A DNA stretch of 64,000 bases from an uncultured Prevotellaceae bacterium (GTDB lineage: Bacteria; Bacteroidota; Bacteroidia; Bacteroidales; Bacteroidaceae), in assembly GCA_902782305.1 (NCBI GenBank), contig CACZMV010000001.1, positions 79,833 to 143,832 of the forward strand, in the 5' to 3' direction. The notes under the pieces are model-generated. The model was not told the origin of the DNA. It worked only from the letters and a program-made list of their open reading frames with translations, and did not search any database. The position numbers and the translations under genes were made by a program. Every line of letters begins with the position of its first letter. Within the stretch, counting starts at the first letter, position 1. Of the stretch, positions 40,935 to 49,519 are shown in pieces.

Positions 40935-43757
40935 ATGAGAACCTACAACAAAATATTACTCACATTACGAACTTTCGCAACCTGCCTGCTTACTATGATG
41001 ATTCTCGGTAGCAGATCGCAGGAATTAAACCAGTTTACATACAGCCATCTGGGAATGGAAGACGGTATGCACAGCCAAAGAGTGTATAGCATTCTCCAAA
41101 CCAGTGACGGAGCAATATGGTGGGGGACAAAGAACGGAGTTGAACGATACAACGGCGTCACCATCAGACATTACCAATTGGGCGAACAGGACAAATACAG
41201 CAATGATGCCGGACGCATTATCAAGCTTCTGGTTGATGAGGAGAGAGATAGTTCTAAGTCGTTGTATGCTTATGATGACAAGGGGTTCATTTTTGTTTAT
41301 GATGCAGCTACCGACCGTTTCAAGTTAAAGGTAAATATCAGAGAAATGGTTGGTGGCGAAATACGGCTCAACGATATTTGCCCTACCGAACAAGGTCTCT
41401 GGACGGCAACAAATCAAGGTATCTATATACTCGATGGCAGAACAGCAAAGGCTGTGACGAAAGATGTCTACGCCAATTGTATTGTCAGAACCGAGAAAAA
41501 TCTGATATTCTGTACACGCAGCGGCATTTTTGAGACCGCTGTCACTTCCAATGGAACGGAAAAGCCACGCAAGATAGCTGCTGGTAACATGGAAAGCGGC
41601 TATTATGATCCGCTATATGATAAGGTATGGTTGGGTGGATTCTCTTCTGGACTTTATGTGCTGGACAATAACGGAGAACTGACAAGAGTGTCCCAGAAAG
41701 AGTCTGCATGGCAACAGCCTATCCGAAGCATCTGTCCCTATAACAGCAAAACGATGCTCATCGGCATTGACGGTAAGGGTGTTCATTGGATAGACCGCAG
41801 ACCTGACGAGCAAGGGCAATACAAAAGTGGTCTGCTGTTTGATGCCAATGAGGGTCCACAAGGTGTCCTGCATGGCAATGGCATCTATTCGATGATATGC
41901 GATTCGTGGGAAAACATTGTCATTGGCTCCTATTCTGGTGGTATAGACATTGCCCGTCCGGTAGGTAGTACCTCGGCCGTATTCCGCCATGAACAAAACA
42001 ACCAGCAGTCGTTGCTCAACAACAATGTCAACTGTGTGCTCAGAGCATCATCATCCTTGATGATTATAGGAACAGACAATGGTGTGAGTTTATTTAATCC
42101 ACAGACAGGTCTTTGGCAACACGCTTGTCAGGGAATGGTGGTTCTTTCCCTATGCAAGACTCCGAATGGCTCACTATTGGCTGCTACCTATGGTAATGGT
42201 GTATATGAGATTGCTCCTAACGGTAGTGCACACCCCTTGTACAATGAAGAAAACGGAACGCTTCAGGACAACCATGTCTTTAGCTTGCTTTTTGACCGCA
42301 AGGGTGACCTATGGATGGGATGCCTAGACGGAGCGCTGGTTCAGAAAACACCCGCAGGCTGCAAGTACCATCAAGTCAAGTATGTTAATGCACTATTGGA
42401 ATTACCCAATGGACATATTGCAGTAGGTACGGCATACGGGCTTTGGATTGTCGACCCTGTCACAGGAAAGGTTAACGAACTAAACTATCAGGCAGACCGT
42501 AAGGATGATGTCAACCGCTTCATACTGTCACTACTGTTAAATGGAACGGATGAACTTTGGATAGGAACCGATGGTGGTGGCGCGTACATTTATAATCTCC
42601 AAACCAAGAAATGCCGCCAAATGACCACAGAGGACGGGCTTCCTTCAAATAGTGTTCGCAGTTTATGCAAAGACCATTTCAATCGTATCATGATAGCGAC
42701 GGAACATGGTCTGGCTTTTGTAAAGCCCAACCAACCAACAAAGGCTGTTGATGTTAACTATTGCTATGGCTTAGGCTGTGAATATACAAACGGCGCTTCC
42801 ACGATTCTTGGCAATAATCATATATTGCTGGGCACTACGTCAGGAGCCATCATCATTAATCCAGAGAACATCCAGGAAATCAACTATCTTGCAGATCTTA
42901 GACTTACATCCGTCAACTGCAGCGACGATGATGATGACTCTTTTAAAGAAGAAACATACCAAATGCTTCAAGACGGGAGTCTGAAACTTCCCTATGACAA
43001 ACAGACCTTTGTTCTAAACTTTGAGAGCATCAACCTTCGCAACCAGTTTGATATAGTTTATCAATACCAGGTAGCCGGAGGTGAGTGGAGTCAGCCCATC
43101 GAACAGCAATACATTCGATTCACCAATCTGGAGCCAGGCAATCACCGGCTAAGGCTTAGGGCAATTAGTCGCACCAGCGGCACCGTACTTGACGAATTGG
43201 AGTTGACCATCCACATCGGACAACCTTGGTGGAAGTCTTGGTGGATGATGCTCATCTATTGCTGTCTCATCATCCTTGCCTTCTATGGAGCTTGGCGTAT
43301 CTATCAACTACATACCAAATACATGCGTTTGGTAGTTAGTAACCCGCAACTTAACGCTGACCTCCATCAAAGCAATCGATTCCAGACAGAATCGTCTGCC
43401 ATCAGCCAGCCTCTACCGTCAACAGAAGCTGACGAACAGACTGAAGAAGGCAATGAATTCATCAGTAAAGTGACAAGACTGGTTATCGACAATCTCTCCG
43501 ACAGCGATTTCAGCATCGATCGTCTTTGTCAGGAGATGGCCATGAGTCGTACGCTCTTTTATATTAAATTAAAGAGCTACACAGGTAAATCGCCACAGGA
43601 CTTCATCCGAGTCATTCGCTTAGAGCGTGCCGTTACGTTGTTGCGCAATGGTCAGTCGGTGACGGATACTGCCACTCTGACAGGCTTTGAAAATGCCAAA
43701 TACTTCAGTACGGTGTTTAAGAAATACTTTGGTGTTTCACCCTCAAAATTCTGTTGA
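40935..43757 (+). CDS. Membrane-spanning propeller - Y_Y_Y - AraC regulator lacking a histidine kinase
   Basis: This is a 940-residue regulator. After a signal or anchor helix (about 12-27) come repeated two-component-type propeller motifs (for example GAIWWGTKNGVERYNG, ELWIGTDGGGAYIY) covering about 35-630. A Y_Y_Y beta domain follows (about 665-760), then one transmembrane helix (about 767-788), roughly 50 linker residues and an AraC-type helix-turn-helix (about 840-940, ending YFSTVFKKYFGVSPSKF). The layout is that of hybrid two-component sensors of Sus-like loci minus the kinase and receiver. It likely binds an oligosaccharide in the periplasm and DNA from the membrane. Three 22-bp-spaced motifs just after the gene are its probable operator. 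Confidence 0.9.
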   Translation: MRTYNKILLTLRTFATCLLTMMILGSRSQELNQFTYSHLGMEDGMHSQRVYSILQTSDGAIWWGTKNGVERYNGVTIRHYQLGEQDKYSNDAGRIIKLLVDEERDSSKSLYAYDDKGFIFVYDAATDRFKLKVNIREMVGGEIRLNDICPTEQGLWTATNQGIYILDGRTAKAVTKDVYANCIVRTEKNLIFCTRSGIFETAVTSNGTEKPRKIAAGNMESGYYDPLYDKVWLGGFSSGLYVLDNNGELTRVSQKESAWQQPIRSICPYNSKTMLIGIDGKGVHWIDRRPDEQGQYKSGLLFDANEGPQGVLHGNGIYSMICDSWENIVIGSYSGGIDIARPVGSTSAVFRHEQNNQQSLLNNNVNCVLRASSSLMIIGTDNGVSLFNPQTGLWQHACQGMVVLSLCKTPNGSLLAATYGNGVYEIAPNGSAHPLYNEENGTLQDNHVFSLLFDRKGDLWMGCLDGALVQKTPAGCKYHQVKYVNALLELPNGHIAVGTAYGLWIVDPVTGKVNELNYQADRKDDVNRFILSLLLNGTDELWIGTDGGGAYIYNLQTKKCRQMTTEDGLPSNSVRSLCKDHFNRIMIATEHGLAFVKPNQPTKAVDVNYCYGLGCEYTNGASTILGNNHILLGTTSGAIIINPENIQEINYLADLRLTSVNCSDDDDDSFKEETYQMLQDGSLKLPYDKQTFVLNFESINLRNQFDIVYQYQVAGGEWSQPIEQQYIRFTNLEPGNHRLRLRAISRTSGTVLDELELTIHIGQPWWKSWWMMLIYCCLIILAFYGAWRIYQLHTKYMRLVVSNPQLNADLHQSNRFQTESSAISQPLPSTEADEQTEEGNEFISKVTRLVIDNLSDSDFSIDRLCQEMAMSRTLFYIKLKSYTGKSPQDFIRVIRLERAVTLLRNGQSVTDTATLTGFENAKYFSTVFKKYFGVSPSKFC

Positions 43758-43770
43758 AAAGGGCGAAAAA

Positions 43771-43828
43771 GGTATAAAAACTATCATAAAAGGGTATAAA
43801 AACTGACATCTACAAGTTTTTATACCCT
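43771..43828. promoter_or_regulatory. Putative operator: three GGTATAAAAACT motifs at exact 22-bp spacing
   Basis: The 12-mer GGTATAAAAACT occurs at 43771-43782 and 43793-43804, and inverted at 43815-43826. The last two form a perfect 14-bp inverted repeat (43791-43804 with 43815-43828, 10-base loop). The sites lie about 40-100 bases upstream of the -7 box at 43869 and directly after the regulator gene. The spacing of two helical turns fits AraC-type binding. The inverted pair could also fold as a terminator of the regulator gene. Confidence 0.55.
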
Positions 43829-43868
43829 ATTTTGTATGCAATGAAACCCCCGCTTATATATAAAAAGG

Positions 43869-43876
43869 TACTTTTG
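43869..43876 (+). promoter_or_regulatory. -7 box of the second locus
   Basis: TACTTTTG, 40 bases before the ATG at 43916. Its place rules out the ATG at 43832 as the start of the following gene. Confidence 0.55.
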
Positions 43877-43915
43877 CACCGCGAAATCTCAATTACAAAT
43901 TTAACGCTAACTAAA

Positions 43916-45109
43916 ATGATACACAAGAAAAGTTATTCTCTGAGACACCTGTTTGTTGTTAGTATGACAAGCATCACGCTAACTCTTGCAGCCCAACCTA
44001 CCGCTAAAGAGTGGAACAAAGATGTGGTTGGTTGGAATTTAGGCAATCAGTTAGAATGCTCTGCCCCTGGTCAAGATGGCGAGTCGATGCAAATCGGCAT
44101 GGCCGACAATAGCATCAAGGCAGAAACTGCATGGGGTAATCCTGTTGTTACCAAGAAAGTCATTAAAGCCGTAAAAGATGCCGGTTTCAATGCCATTCGT
44201 ATTCCTGTCCGTTGGCAGTGCCATATTACCAATGCACAAGCAATGAGCATTGACAAGGCATGGCTCAACCGTGTGAAGGAAATCGTTGGCTGGTGCCTAA
44301 GCAACGACCTGAAAGTTATTATCAACACCCACCACGACAAATGGCTGGAAGGTCGTCCTACCAATGAATATAAAGACGAGAACAACCAGAAACTGGCATT
44401 GCTTTGGCTGAATATCGCCAGCGAGTTTGCCCAGTATGACTACCGCGTTGCCTTTGCTGGCACCAACGAGGTTCATATTAAGGACAACTGGGGTAAGCCT
44501 GAAGCTGAGAATCTGGCTGTACAGAATTCGTATAACCAGACATTTATTGATGTAGTACGCGCCACAGGTGGCAACAACCTCAAGCGACACCTGATTGTTC
44601 AGACCTACGTTTGCAATCCTGACTTCGGCCTCTACAATGGCGATTTCATTATTCCTACTGATGTGGAAGGGAATGGGAACGACTACATGAGCGTAGAGTT
44701 CCATTACTATACACCTTGGGACTATGCCGGTGAGTGCAAATTCAATTACTGGGGAGAGCCATTCAAGCAGTTTGGCGAGGCTTCTCCAAGCGACGAGAAG
44801 ACGATGACAGAGTTCTTCGACAAGACCTTAGCCACATGGGCTTCACAGGGATTAGGCCTTGTTATGGGCGAATGGGGTATTACCGACCGTCAGAAGGGCG
44901 GACAGACTGATAAGATTCACGAGAACATGACTTATTACTGTCAATTCCTGGTCAGCGAGACTCGCAAGCGTGGTATTGCCACATTCATCTGGGACAACAA
45001 CGCTTTCGGCAGCGGTCCTGAACACTTCGGCATCTTTGACCGCGAACGTGGTATGAAGGTTAAGGCTCCCTGGATTCTCCAAGGTATCACAGAAGGAAAA
45101 TCAAAATAA
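43916..45109 (+). CDS. Secreted GH5 endo-beta-1,4-glucanase-like enzyme
   Basis: From the ATG at 43916 the product is 397 residues with a signal peptide (about 1-26, ending in LAAQ); an earlier in-frame ATG at 43832 lies before the promoter. The GH5 barrel begins VVGWNLGNQLE. The acid/base is E185 in FAGTNEVH and the nucleophile E319 in VMGEWGI. The pattern fits a beta-glucanase (subfamily 4 or relatives). It is the first gene of the second locus, under the regulator encoded just upstream, and is followed after 17 bases by another GH5 gene. No binding module is present. Confidence 0.88.
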   Translation: MIHKKSYSLRHLFVVSMTSITLTLAAQPTAKEWNKDVVGWNLGNQLECSAPGQDGESMQIGMADNSIKAETAWGNPVVTKKVIKAVKDAGFNAIRIPVRWQCHITNAQAMSIDKAWLNRVKEIVGWCLSNDLKVIINTHHDKWLEGRPTNEYKDENNQKLALLWLNIASEFAQYDYRVAFAGTNEVHIKDNWGKPEAENLAVQNSYNQTFIDVVRATGGNNLKRHLIVQTYVCNPDFGLYNGDFIIPTDVEGNGNDYMSVEFHYYTPWDYAGECKFNYWGEPFKQFGEASPSDEKTMTEFFDKTLATWASQGLGLVMGEWGITDRQKGGQTDKIHENMTYYCQFLVSETRKRGIATFIWDNNAFGSGPEHFGIFDRERGMKVKAPWILQGITEGKSK

Positions 45110-45126
45110 AATATTATCATCTATTT

Positions 45127-46263
45127 ATGAAGAAATTACTGTTTTCTTTTGCAATCGTAGCCATGACAATGTTGGTCATGACTGCTTGCTCTACCAAGAG
45201 TGAAACAGATGGCGTCAACGACTTCCGTATTCATCGCGGAACGAATTTAAGCCACTGGCTTTCGCAATCGGAAGAGCGTGGCGAAGCTCGCCAAAAACAC
45301 ATTCAGGAAGACGACTTCGCTCGTCTTGAGGAATTAGGTTTTGACTTCGTACGCATCCCCATCGACGAAGTTCAGTTCTGGGATGAGAATGGCAACAAAC
45401 TGCCTGAGGCTTGGGAATTGCTTACCAATGCCCTTGACTGGGCTCGTAAGCACAATATCCGCGCTATTGTTGACCTGCACATCATTCGCTCTCATTATTT
45501 TAATGCTGTCAATGAGGGAGGCGATCAGGCTAATACGCTCTTCACCTCAGAGAAAGCTCAGCAAGATCTCATTAATTTGTGGCAGCAGTTGTCTGAGGCA
45601 TTACATGAATACAGCAACGACTGGGTAGCCTATGAGTTCATGAATGAACCCGTAGCCGAGGAACATGAGCAATGGAACAAGTTGATTGTCAAGGTTCACG
45701 CTGCCCTCCGTAAGATTGAGCCTCAACGCACACTGGTCATCGGCAGCAACATGTGGCAAGGTTATGAAACCATGAAATACCTCAAGGTTCCTGAGGGTGA
45801 CAAGAATATCATCCTTTCCTTCCACTATTATAATCCGATGATTCTGACTCACTATGGTGCACCTTGGACTCCCATTGGCAAGTACACTGGCAAGGTGAAC
45901 TATCCTGGCATTCTCGTATCGAAAGAAGACTACGACAGCCAGACTCCTGAGGTTCAAAAGCTGCTGGATGATGACCACTATATGACACAGGAATGGAATA
46001 TCGACAAGATTCGTGCAGACTTCAAGGATGCCATTGAGGTGGCTAAGAAGTACAACCTGCAACTGTTCTGTGGTGAATGGGGTGTCTTCGAACCCGTTGA
46101 CCGTGAACTGGCCTATAAGTGGACAAAGGATATGCTGACCGTCTTCAAGGAGAACAACATTGCATGGACCACATGGTGCTATGATGCCGACTTTGGCTTC
46201 TGGGATCAGGAGAAGCACGACTTTAAGGACAAAGGACTTGTTGACTTGTTGATGGAAGAATAA
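45127..46263 (+). CDS. GH5 lipoprotein (cellulase-family glucanase or glucosidase)
   Basis: This 378-residue protein has a lipobox MTACST (C21). The GH5 features are the HRGTNLSHWLS start, acid/base E174 in YEFMNEPVAEE and nucleophile E317 in LFCGEWGVF. The sequence differs clearly from the preceding GH5, with a longer loop region around 235-285 (YNPMILTHYGAPW). It may be an exo-acting or oligosaccharide-preferring member. It lies between the GH5 endo-enzyme and susC, presumably on the outer membrane facing out or in the periplasm. Substrate not deducible beyond beta-glucan or mannan. Confidence 0.86.
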   Translation: MKKLLFSFAIVAMTMLVMTACSTKSETDGVNDFRIHRGTNLSHWLSQSEERGEARQKHIQEDDFARLEELGFDFVRIPIDEVQFWDENGNKLPEAWELLTNALDWARKHNIRAIVDLHIIRSHYFNAVNEGGDQANTLFTSEKAQQDLINLWQQLSEALHEYSNDWVAYEFMNEPVAEEHEQWNKLIVKVHAALRKIEPQRTLVIGSNMWQGYETMKYLKVPEGDKNIILSFHYYNPMILTHYGAPWTPIGKYTGKVNYPGILVSKEDYDSQTPEVQKLLDDDHYMTQEWNIDKIRADFKDAIEVAKKYNLQLFCGEWGVFEPVDRELAYKWTKDMLTVFKENNIAWTTWCYDADFGFWDQEKHDFKDKGLVDLLMEE

Positions 46264-46319
46264 ATTAGTTCACATTGAATCACAACATTCAAAACCAATA
46301 AATAAACTTTAGTAATTTT

Positions 46320-49300
46320 ATGAAACAAAACAATCGCAAAATTGCCTGTATGCTTGCTGTCGGTGCTATGATGCTGCCAGCAACCATACTGTCAGCATCG
46401 GCTGCTCCCGCAGTCAGCGTTCAGTCTGTACAGCAGGCAGCCAAGGTGTTCGGTACCGTCACTGACGGTAAGGAACCCGTTATTGGTGCCAGCATCAGAG
46501 TAAAGAATGGAAATCAGGGAACGATTACCGACATGGACGGTAACTTCAAACTGGATGTCGCTCCCGGTACAGAACTCCTCATCAGCTATGTAGGTTACAA
46601 GGATGTAACCGTGAAGGCTGCTGCCAACATGAACATCGTATTGGAAGAGGAAAGTACTGCCCTCAACGAGGTTGTAGTAACTGCCCTCGGTATCAAGCGT
46701 GAACGTAAGGCCCTGGGTTATGCCCTCTCTGAAGTAAAGGGTGAGGAACTGCAGAAAGCCAAGGAAACCAACGTGATTAACTCACTCGCAGGTAAGGTGG
46801 CTGGTCTTATCGTTCAGAACACAGCCGGTGGTGCTTCCGGTTCTACCCGCGTACTGCTTCGTGGTAACACAGAGTTGACAGGTAACAACCAGCCTCTCTA
46901 CGTTATCGACGGTGTTCCCTTGGACAACACCAACTTCGGTAGCGCAGACACAAATGGTGGCTACGATCTCGGTGATGGTATTTCAGCTATCAACCCTGAT
47001 GATATCGAGAACATGACCGTACTGAAGGGTCCTGCTGCCTCTGCTCTTTATGGTAGCCGCGCTTCTCATGGTGTTATCCTGATCACCACTAAGAAGGCTG
47101 ATAAGGATAAGATTTCTGTAGAGTATAATGGTTCATTGACCTTCGATGTGCAGAGCACACAGTGGGATAATATCCAGCAGATTTACGGACAGGGTTATAC
47201 TGGTTCATATCTTCGTTCTTCTATTGGTGGTACAAACTCCAGCTGGGGTACCAAGGCTGACGACTTCAATGTTGAATATTGGGATCATACAGAGCGTCCT
47301 TTCCTGATGTATCCAAACAATACTAAGGGATTCTTCCGCACGGGTCTGACAACACAGAATACTGCTATCCTTTCGGTTAACTCAGGTAAGACGGGTGTTC
47401 GCTTCAGTGTAACAGATATGCGTAATAAGGACATTCTGCCCAACACTCACATGAGCCGTGATAACTTCAACATTCGCGTAACAACCTCTGCAGGTCCTGT
47501 TGACTTTGACTTTACTGCCAATTACACTCGTGAAGAAGTAAAGAACCGTCCCGCACTGGGTGGCTCACAGAGCAACATCGGTAAGAACTTGATGTCACTG
47601 GCCAGCACCTTTAATCAAGAGTGGCTGAAGGTTTATGAGAATGCCGAGGGTGAATATGCAGCATGGACTGGTTATGACCAGTACAACAAGAACCCCTATT
47701 GGGACCTCTATAAGAATGAGAACAACTCTGCTAAGGATGTTTTCCGTCTGACTGGTAAGGCTGTCTGGAACATCACTGACCACTTGAAGTTGCAGGGTAC
47801 CATTGGTACTGACATGACCTTCATGGACTTCGAAGATTTCATCGCCCTGACCACACCTGGTAAGTTGGCTGGACAGTATCAGAAGCAGGGCTTCAACAAC
47901 CGCACTCTGAATGCTGAGATTTTGGCGCTCTATAACAATACTTTCGGTGACTTCGATGTAAACGCTACCATCGGTGGTAACATCTTCAAGGTTAACAACA
48001 AGACAGACATCTTTACAGGTCTGGATCAGCAGATGAAGGATGTTGTAGCTATCATGAACTATGCCGAGCAGAGCGTTCAGCAGAACACTTACAAGAAGCA
48101 GATTTACTCTCTCTACGGTTCTGCTAGCGTAGGTTACAAGCACACCTACTATTTGGAAGCTACACTGCGTGGTGACAAATCGTCAACTCTGCCTCTTAAT
48201 AATAATATATATGTATATCCTTCTGTTTCAGGTAGCGTCCTGTTCTCTGAGTTCATCAAGAGCAAGAACATCATCAACTATGGTAAGATCCGTGCTTCAT
48301 TTGCACAGGTAGGTAGTGATACCGATCCTTATCAATTGGCCCTGAACTACTCTACTGCTAAGTATGCTTACGGTAATGGTAAGGTTATCGGTATGATTAA
48401 CAACACCATTATTCCTAACAAGGACTTGAAGCCTACCCGCACCAACTCCTTCGAACTGGGTCTGGAAATGAAGTTCTTCCACAACCGTTTGGGCTTAGAC
48501 TTCACCTACTACAACCAGTTGTCTAAGGACCAGATTATCCGTCTGGCCACCTCAACGACCTCTGGCTACGCTGAAAGTCTTATCAACGCTGGTGAGATTC
48601 AGAACAAAGGTATTGAAATCGCACTGAACGGTCGTGTACTGCAGTACAAGGACTTTGCTTGGGATGCTGGTGTCAACTTCTCAAAGAACAGCAACAAAGT
48701 AAATGCCCTCGTTGATGGCACCGATTGGCGTGAGCTGGAAAGAGCCTCATGGTGCGGTGTTGCTGTAGGTGCTATGGTTGGCGAAGAGTTCGGAACCATC
48801 ATCGGTAATGACTTCAAGCGCACAGAGGATGGTCAGTTTATCATCAATGAGGAAACTGGGCTGCCCGAGGTAGAAGAGAAGACTCGCGTACTGGGTAATG
48901 CCTCTTGGGACTGGACCGGTGGTTTCTACTCAACCTTTACCTATAAGAATTTCAAGCTTTCTGCAGGTTTCGACGTAAAGGTCGGTGCAGACCTCTTCTC
49001 AATGTCTATCCGTCAGACATATGAAAGCGGTAAGGCTGATGAGACTTTGGCTGGCCGCGAAGAGTGGTACCGCTCTGAGGAAAATCGTAAGGCTGCCAAC
49101 ATGACACTTGACGAGTGGCGTGCAGCTGGTCGTTGCGAGGGTTACGTCGTTCCTGGTGTCATTAAGAACGCCGACGGAACCTATCGTACAAACGATATCC
49201 CCGTTAACCCAGAGAGCTACTGGCAGAGTGCTGCTAGAAACTGTCCCTCTATGTTCATTTATGACAACTCATACGTAAAGTGTCGTGAGATTACCTTCGG

Positions 49301-49502
49301 TTACACTTTCCCCGAGAAGTGGCTGGGTAAGGTTGTTAAGAACCTCAGCGTATCATTCGTTGCACGTAATCCATTCACCATCTGGAAGAACATTCCAAAC
49401 ATCGACCCAGACTCTGGTTACAACACCTCTGGTCTCGGTCTGGAGTATGGTTCACTGCCCTCACGCCGCAGCTATGGTTTCAATGTTAATGTTAAATTCT
49501 AA
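46320..49502 (+). CDS. SusC-family TonB-dependent transporter (locus 2)
   Basis: This 1060-residue protein has a signal peptide (about 1-28), a carboxypeptidase-like domain (about 41-112, KVFGTVTDGKEPVIGASI through MNIVLEEE), a TonB-box segment (LNEVVVTALGIKRERKALGYA), plug and barrel, ending in NVNVKF. The LGIKRERKALGY motif assigns it to a different SusC subgroup from the one at 24731. It overlaps or abuts the downstream susD start. It imports the oligosaccharides made by the two GH5 enzymes, which the GH3 at the end of the operon can hydrolyse. Confidence 0.95.
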   Translation: MKQNNRKIACMLAVGAMMLPATILSASAAPAVSVQSVQQAAKVFGTVTDGKEPVIGASIRVKNGNQGTITDMDGNFKLDVAPGTELLISYVGYKDVTVKAAANMNIVLEEESTALNEVVVTALGIKRERKALGYALSEVKGEELQKAKETNVINSLAGKVAGLIVQNTAGGASGSTRVLLRGNTELTGNNQPLYVIDGVPLDNTNFGSADTNGGYDLGDGISAINPDDIENMTVLKGPAASALYGSRASHGVILITTKKADKDKISVEYNGSLTFDVQSTQWDNIQQIYGQGYTGSYLRSSIGGTNSSWGTKADDFNVEYWDHTERPFLMYPNNTKGFFRTGLTTQNTAILSVNSGKTGVRFSVTDMRNKDILPNTHMSRDNFNIRVTTSAGPVDFDFTANYTREEVKNRPALGGSQSNIGKNLMSLASTFNQEWLKVYENAEGEYAAWTGYDQYNKNPYWDLYKNENNSAKDVFRLTGKAVWNITDHLKLQGTIGTDMTFMDFEDFIALTTPGKLAGQYQKQGFNNRTLNAEILALYNNTFGDFDVNATIGGNIFKVNNKTDIFTGLDQQMKDVVAIMNYAEQSVQQNTYKKQIYSLYGSASVGYKHTYYLEATLRGDKSSTLPLNNNIYVYPSVSGSVLFSEFIKSKNIINYGKIRASFAQVGSDTDPYQLALNYSTAKYAYGNGKVIGMINNTIIPNKDLKPTRTNSFELGLEMKFFHNRLGLDFTYYNQLSKDQIIRLATSTTSGYAESLINAGEIQNKGIEIALNGRVLQYKDFAWDAGVNFSKNSNKVNALVDGTDWRELERASWCGVAVGAMVGEEFGTIIGNDFKRTEDGQFIINEETGLPEVEEKTRVLGNASWDWTGGFYSTFTYKNFKLSAGFDVKVGADLFSMSIRQTYESGKADETLAGREEWYRSEENRKAANMTLDEWRAAGRCEGYVVPGVIKNADGTYRTNDIPVNPESYWQSAARNCPSMFIYDNSYVKCREITFGYTFPEKWLGKVVKNLSVSFVARNPFTIWKNIPNIDPDSGYNTSGLGLEYGSLPSRRSYGFNVNVKF

Positions 49503-49504
49503 TG

Positions 49505-49511
49505 AAGGAGG
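49505..49511 (+). promoter_or_regulatory. Strong Shine-Dalgarno AAGGAGG that fixes the susD start
   Basis: AAGGAGG ends 8 bases before the ATG at 49520, whereas the ATG at 49502 lies before it. Such a strong ribosome binding site is rare in this window. Confidence 0.8.
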
Positions 49512-49519
49512 AAGAAACA

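Noticed and set aside
43791-43828. 14-bp inverted repeat as only a terminator
   Set aside because: A third direct copy at 43771 with the same 22-bp phase and an A/T-rich stem fit an operator better, though a double role is possible.
43832-43915. Upstream ATG for the GH5 gene at 43916
   Set aside because: It lies before the -7 box at 43869 and would place 28 residues ahead of the signal peptide.
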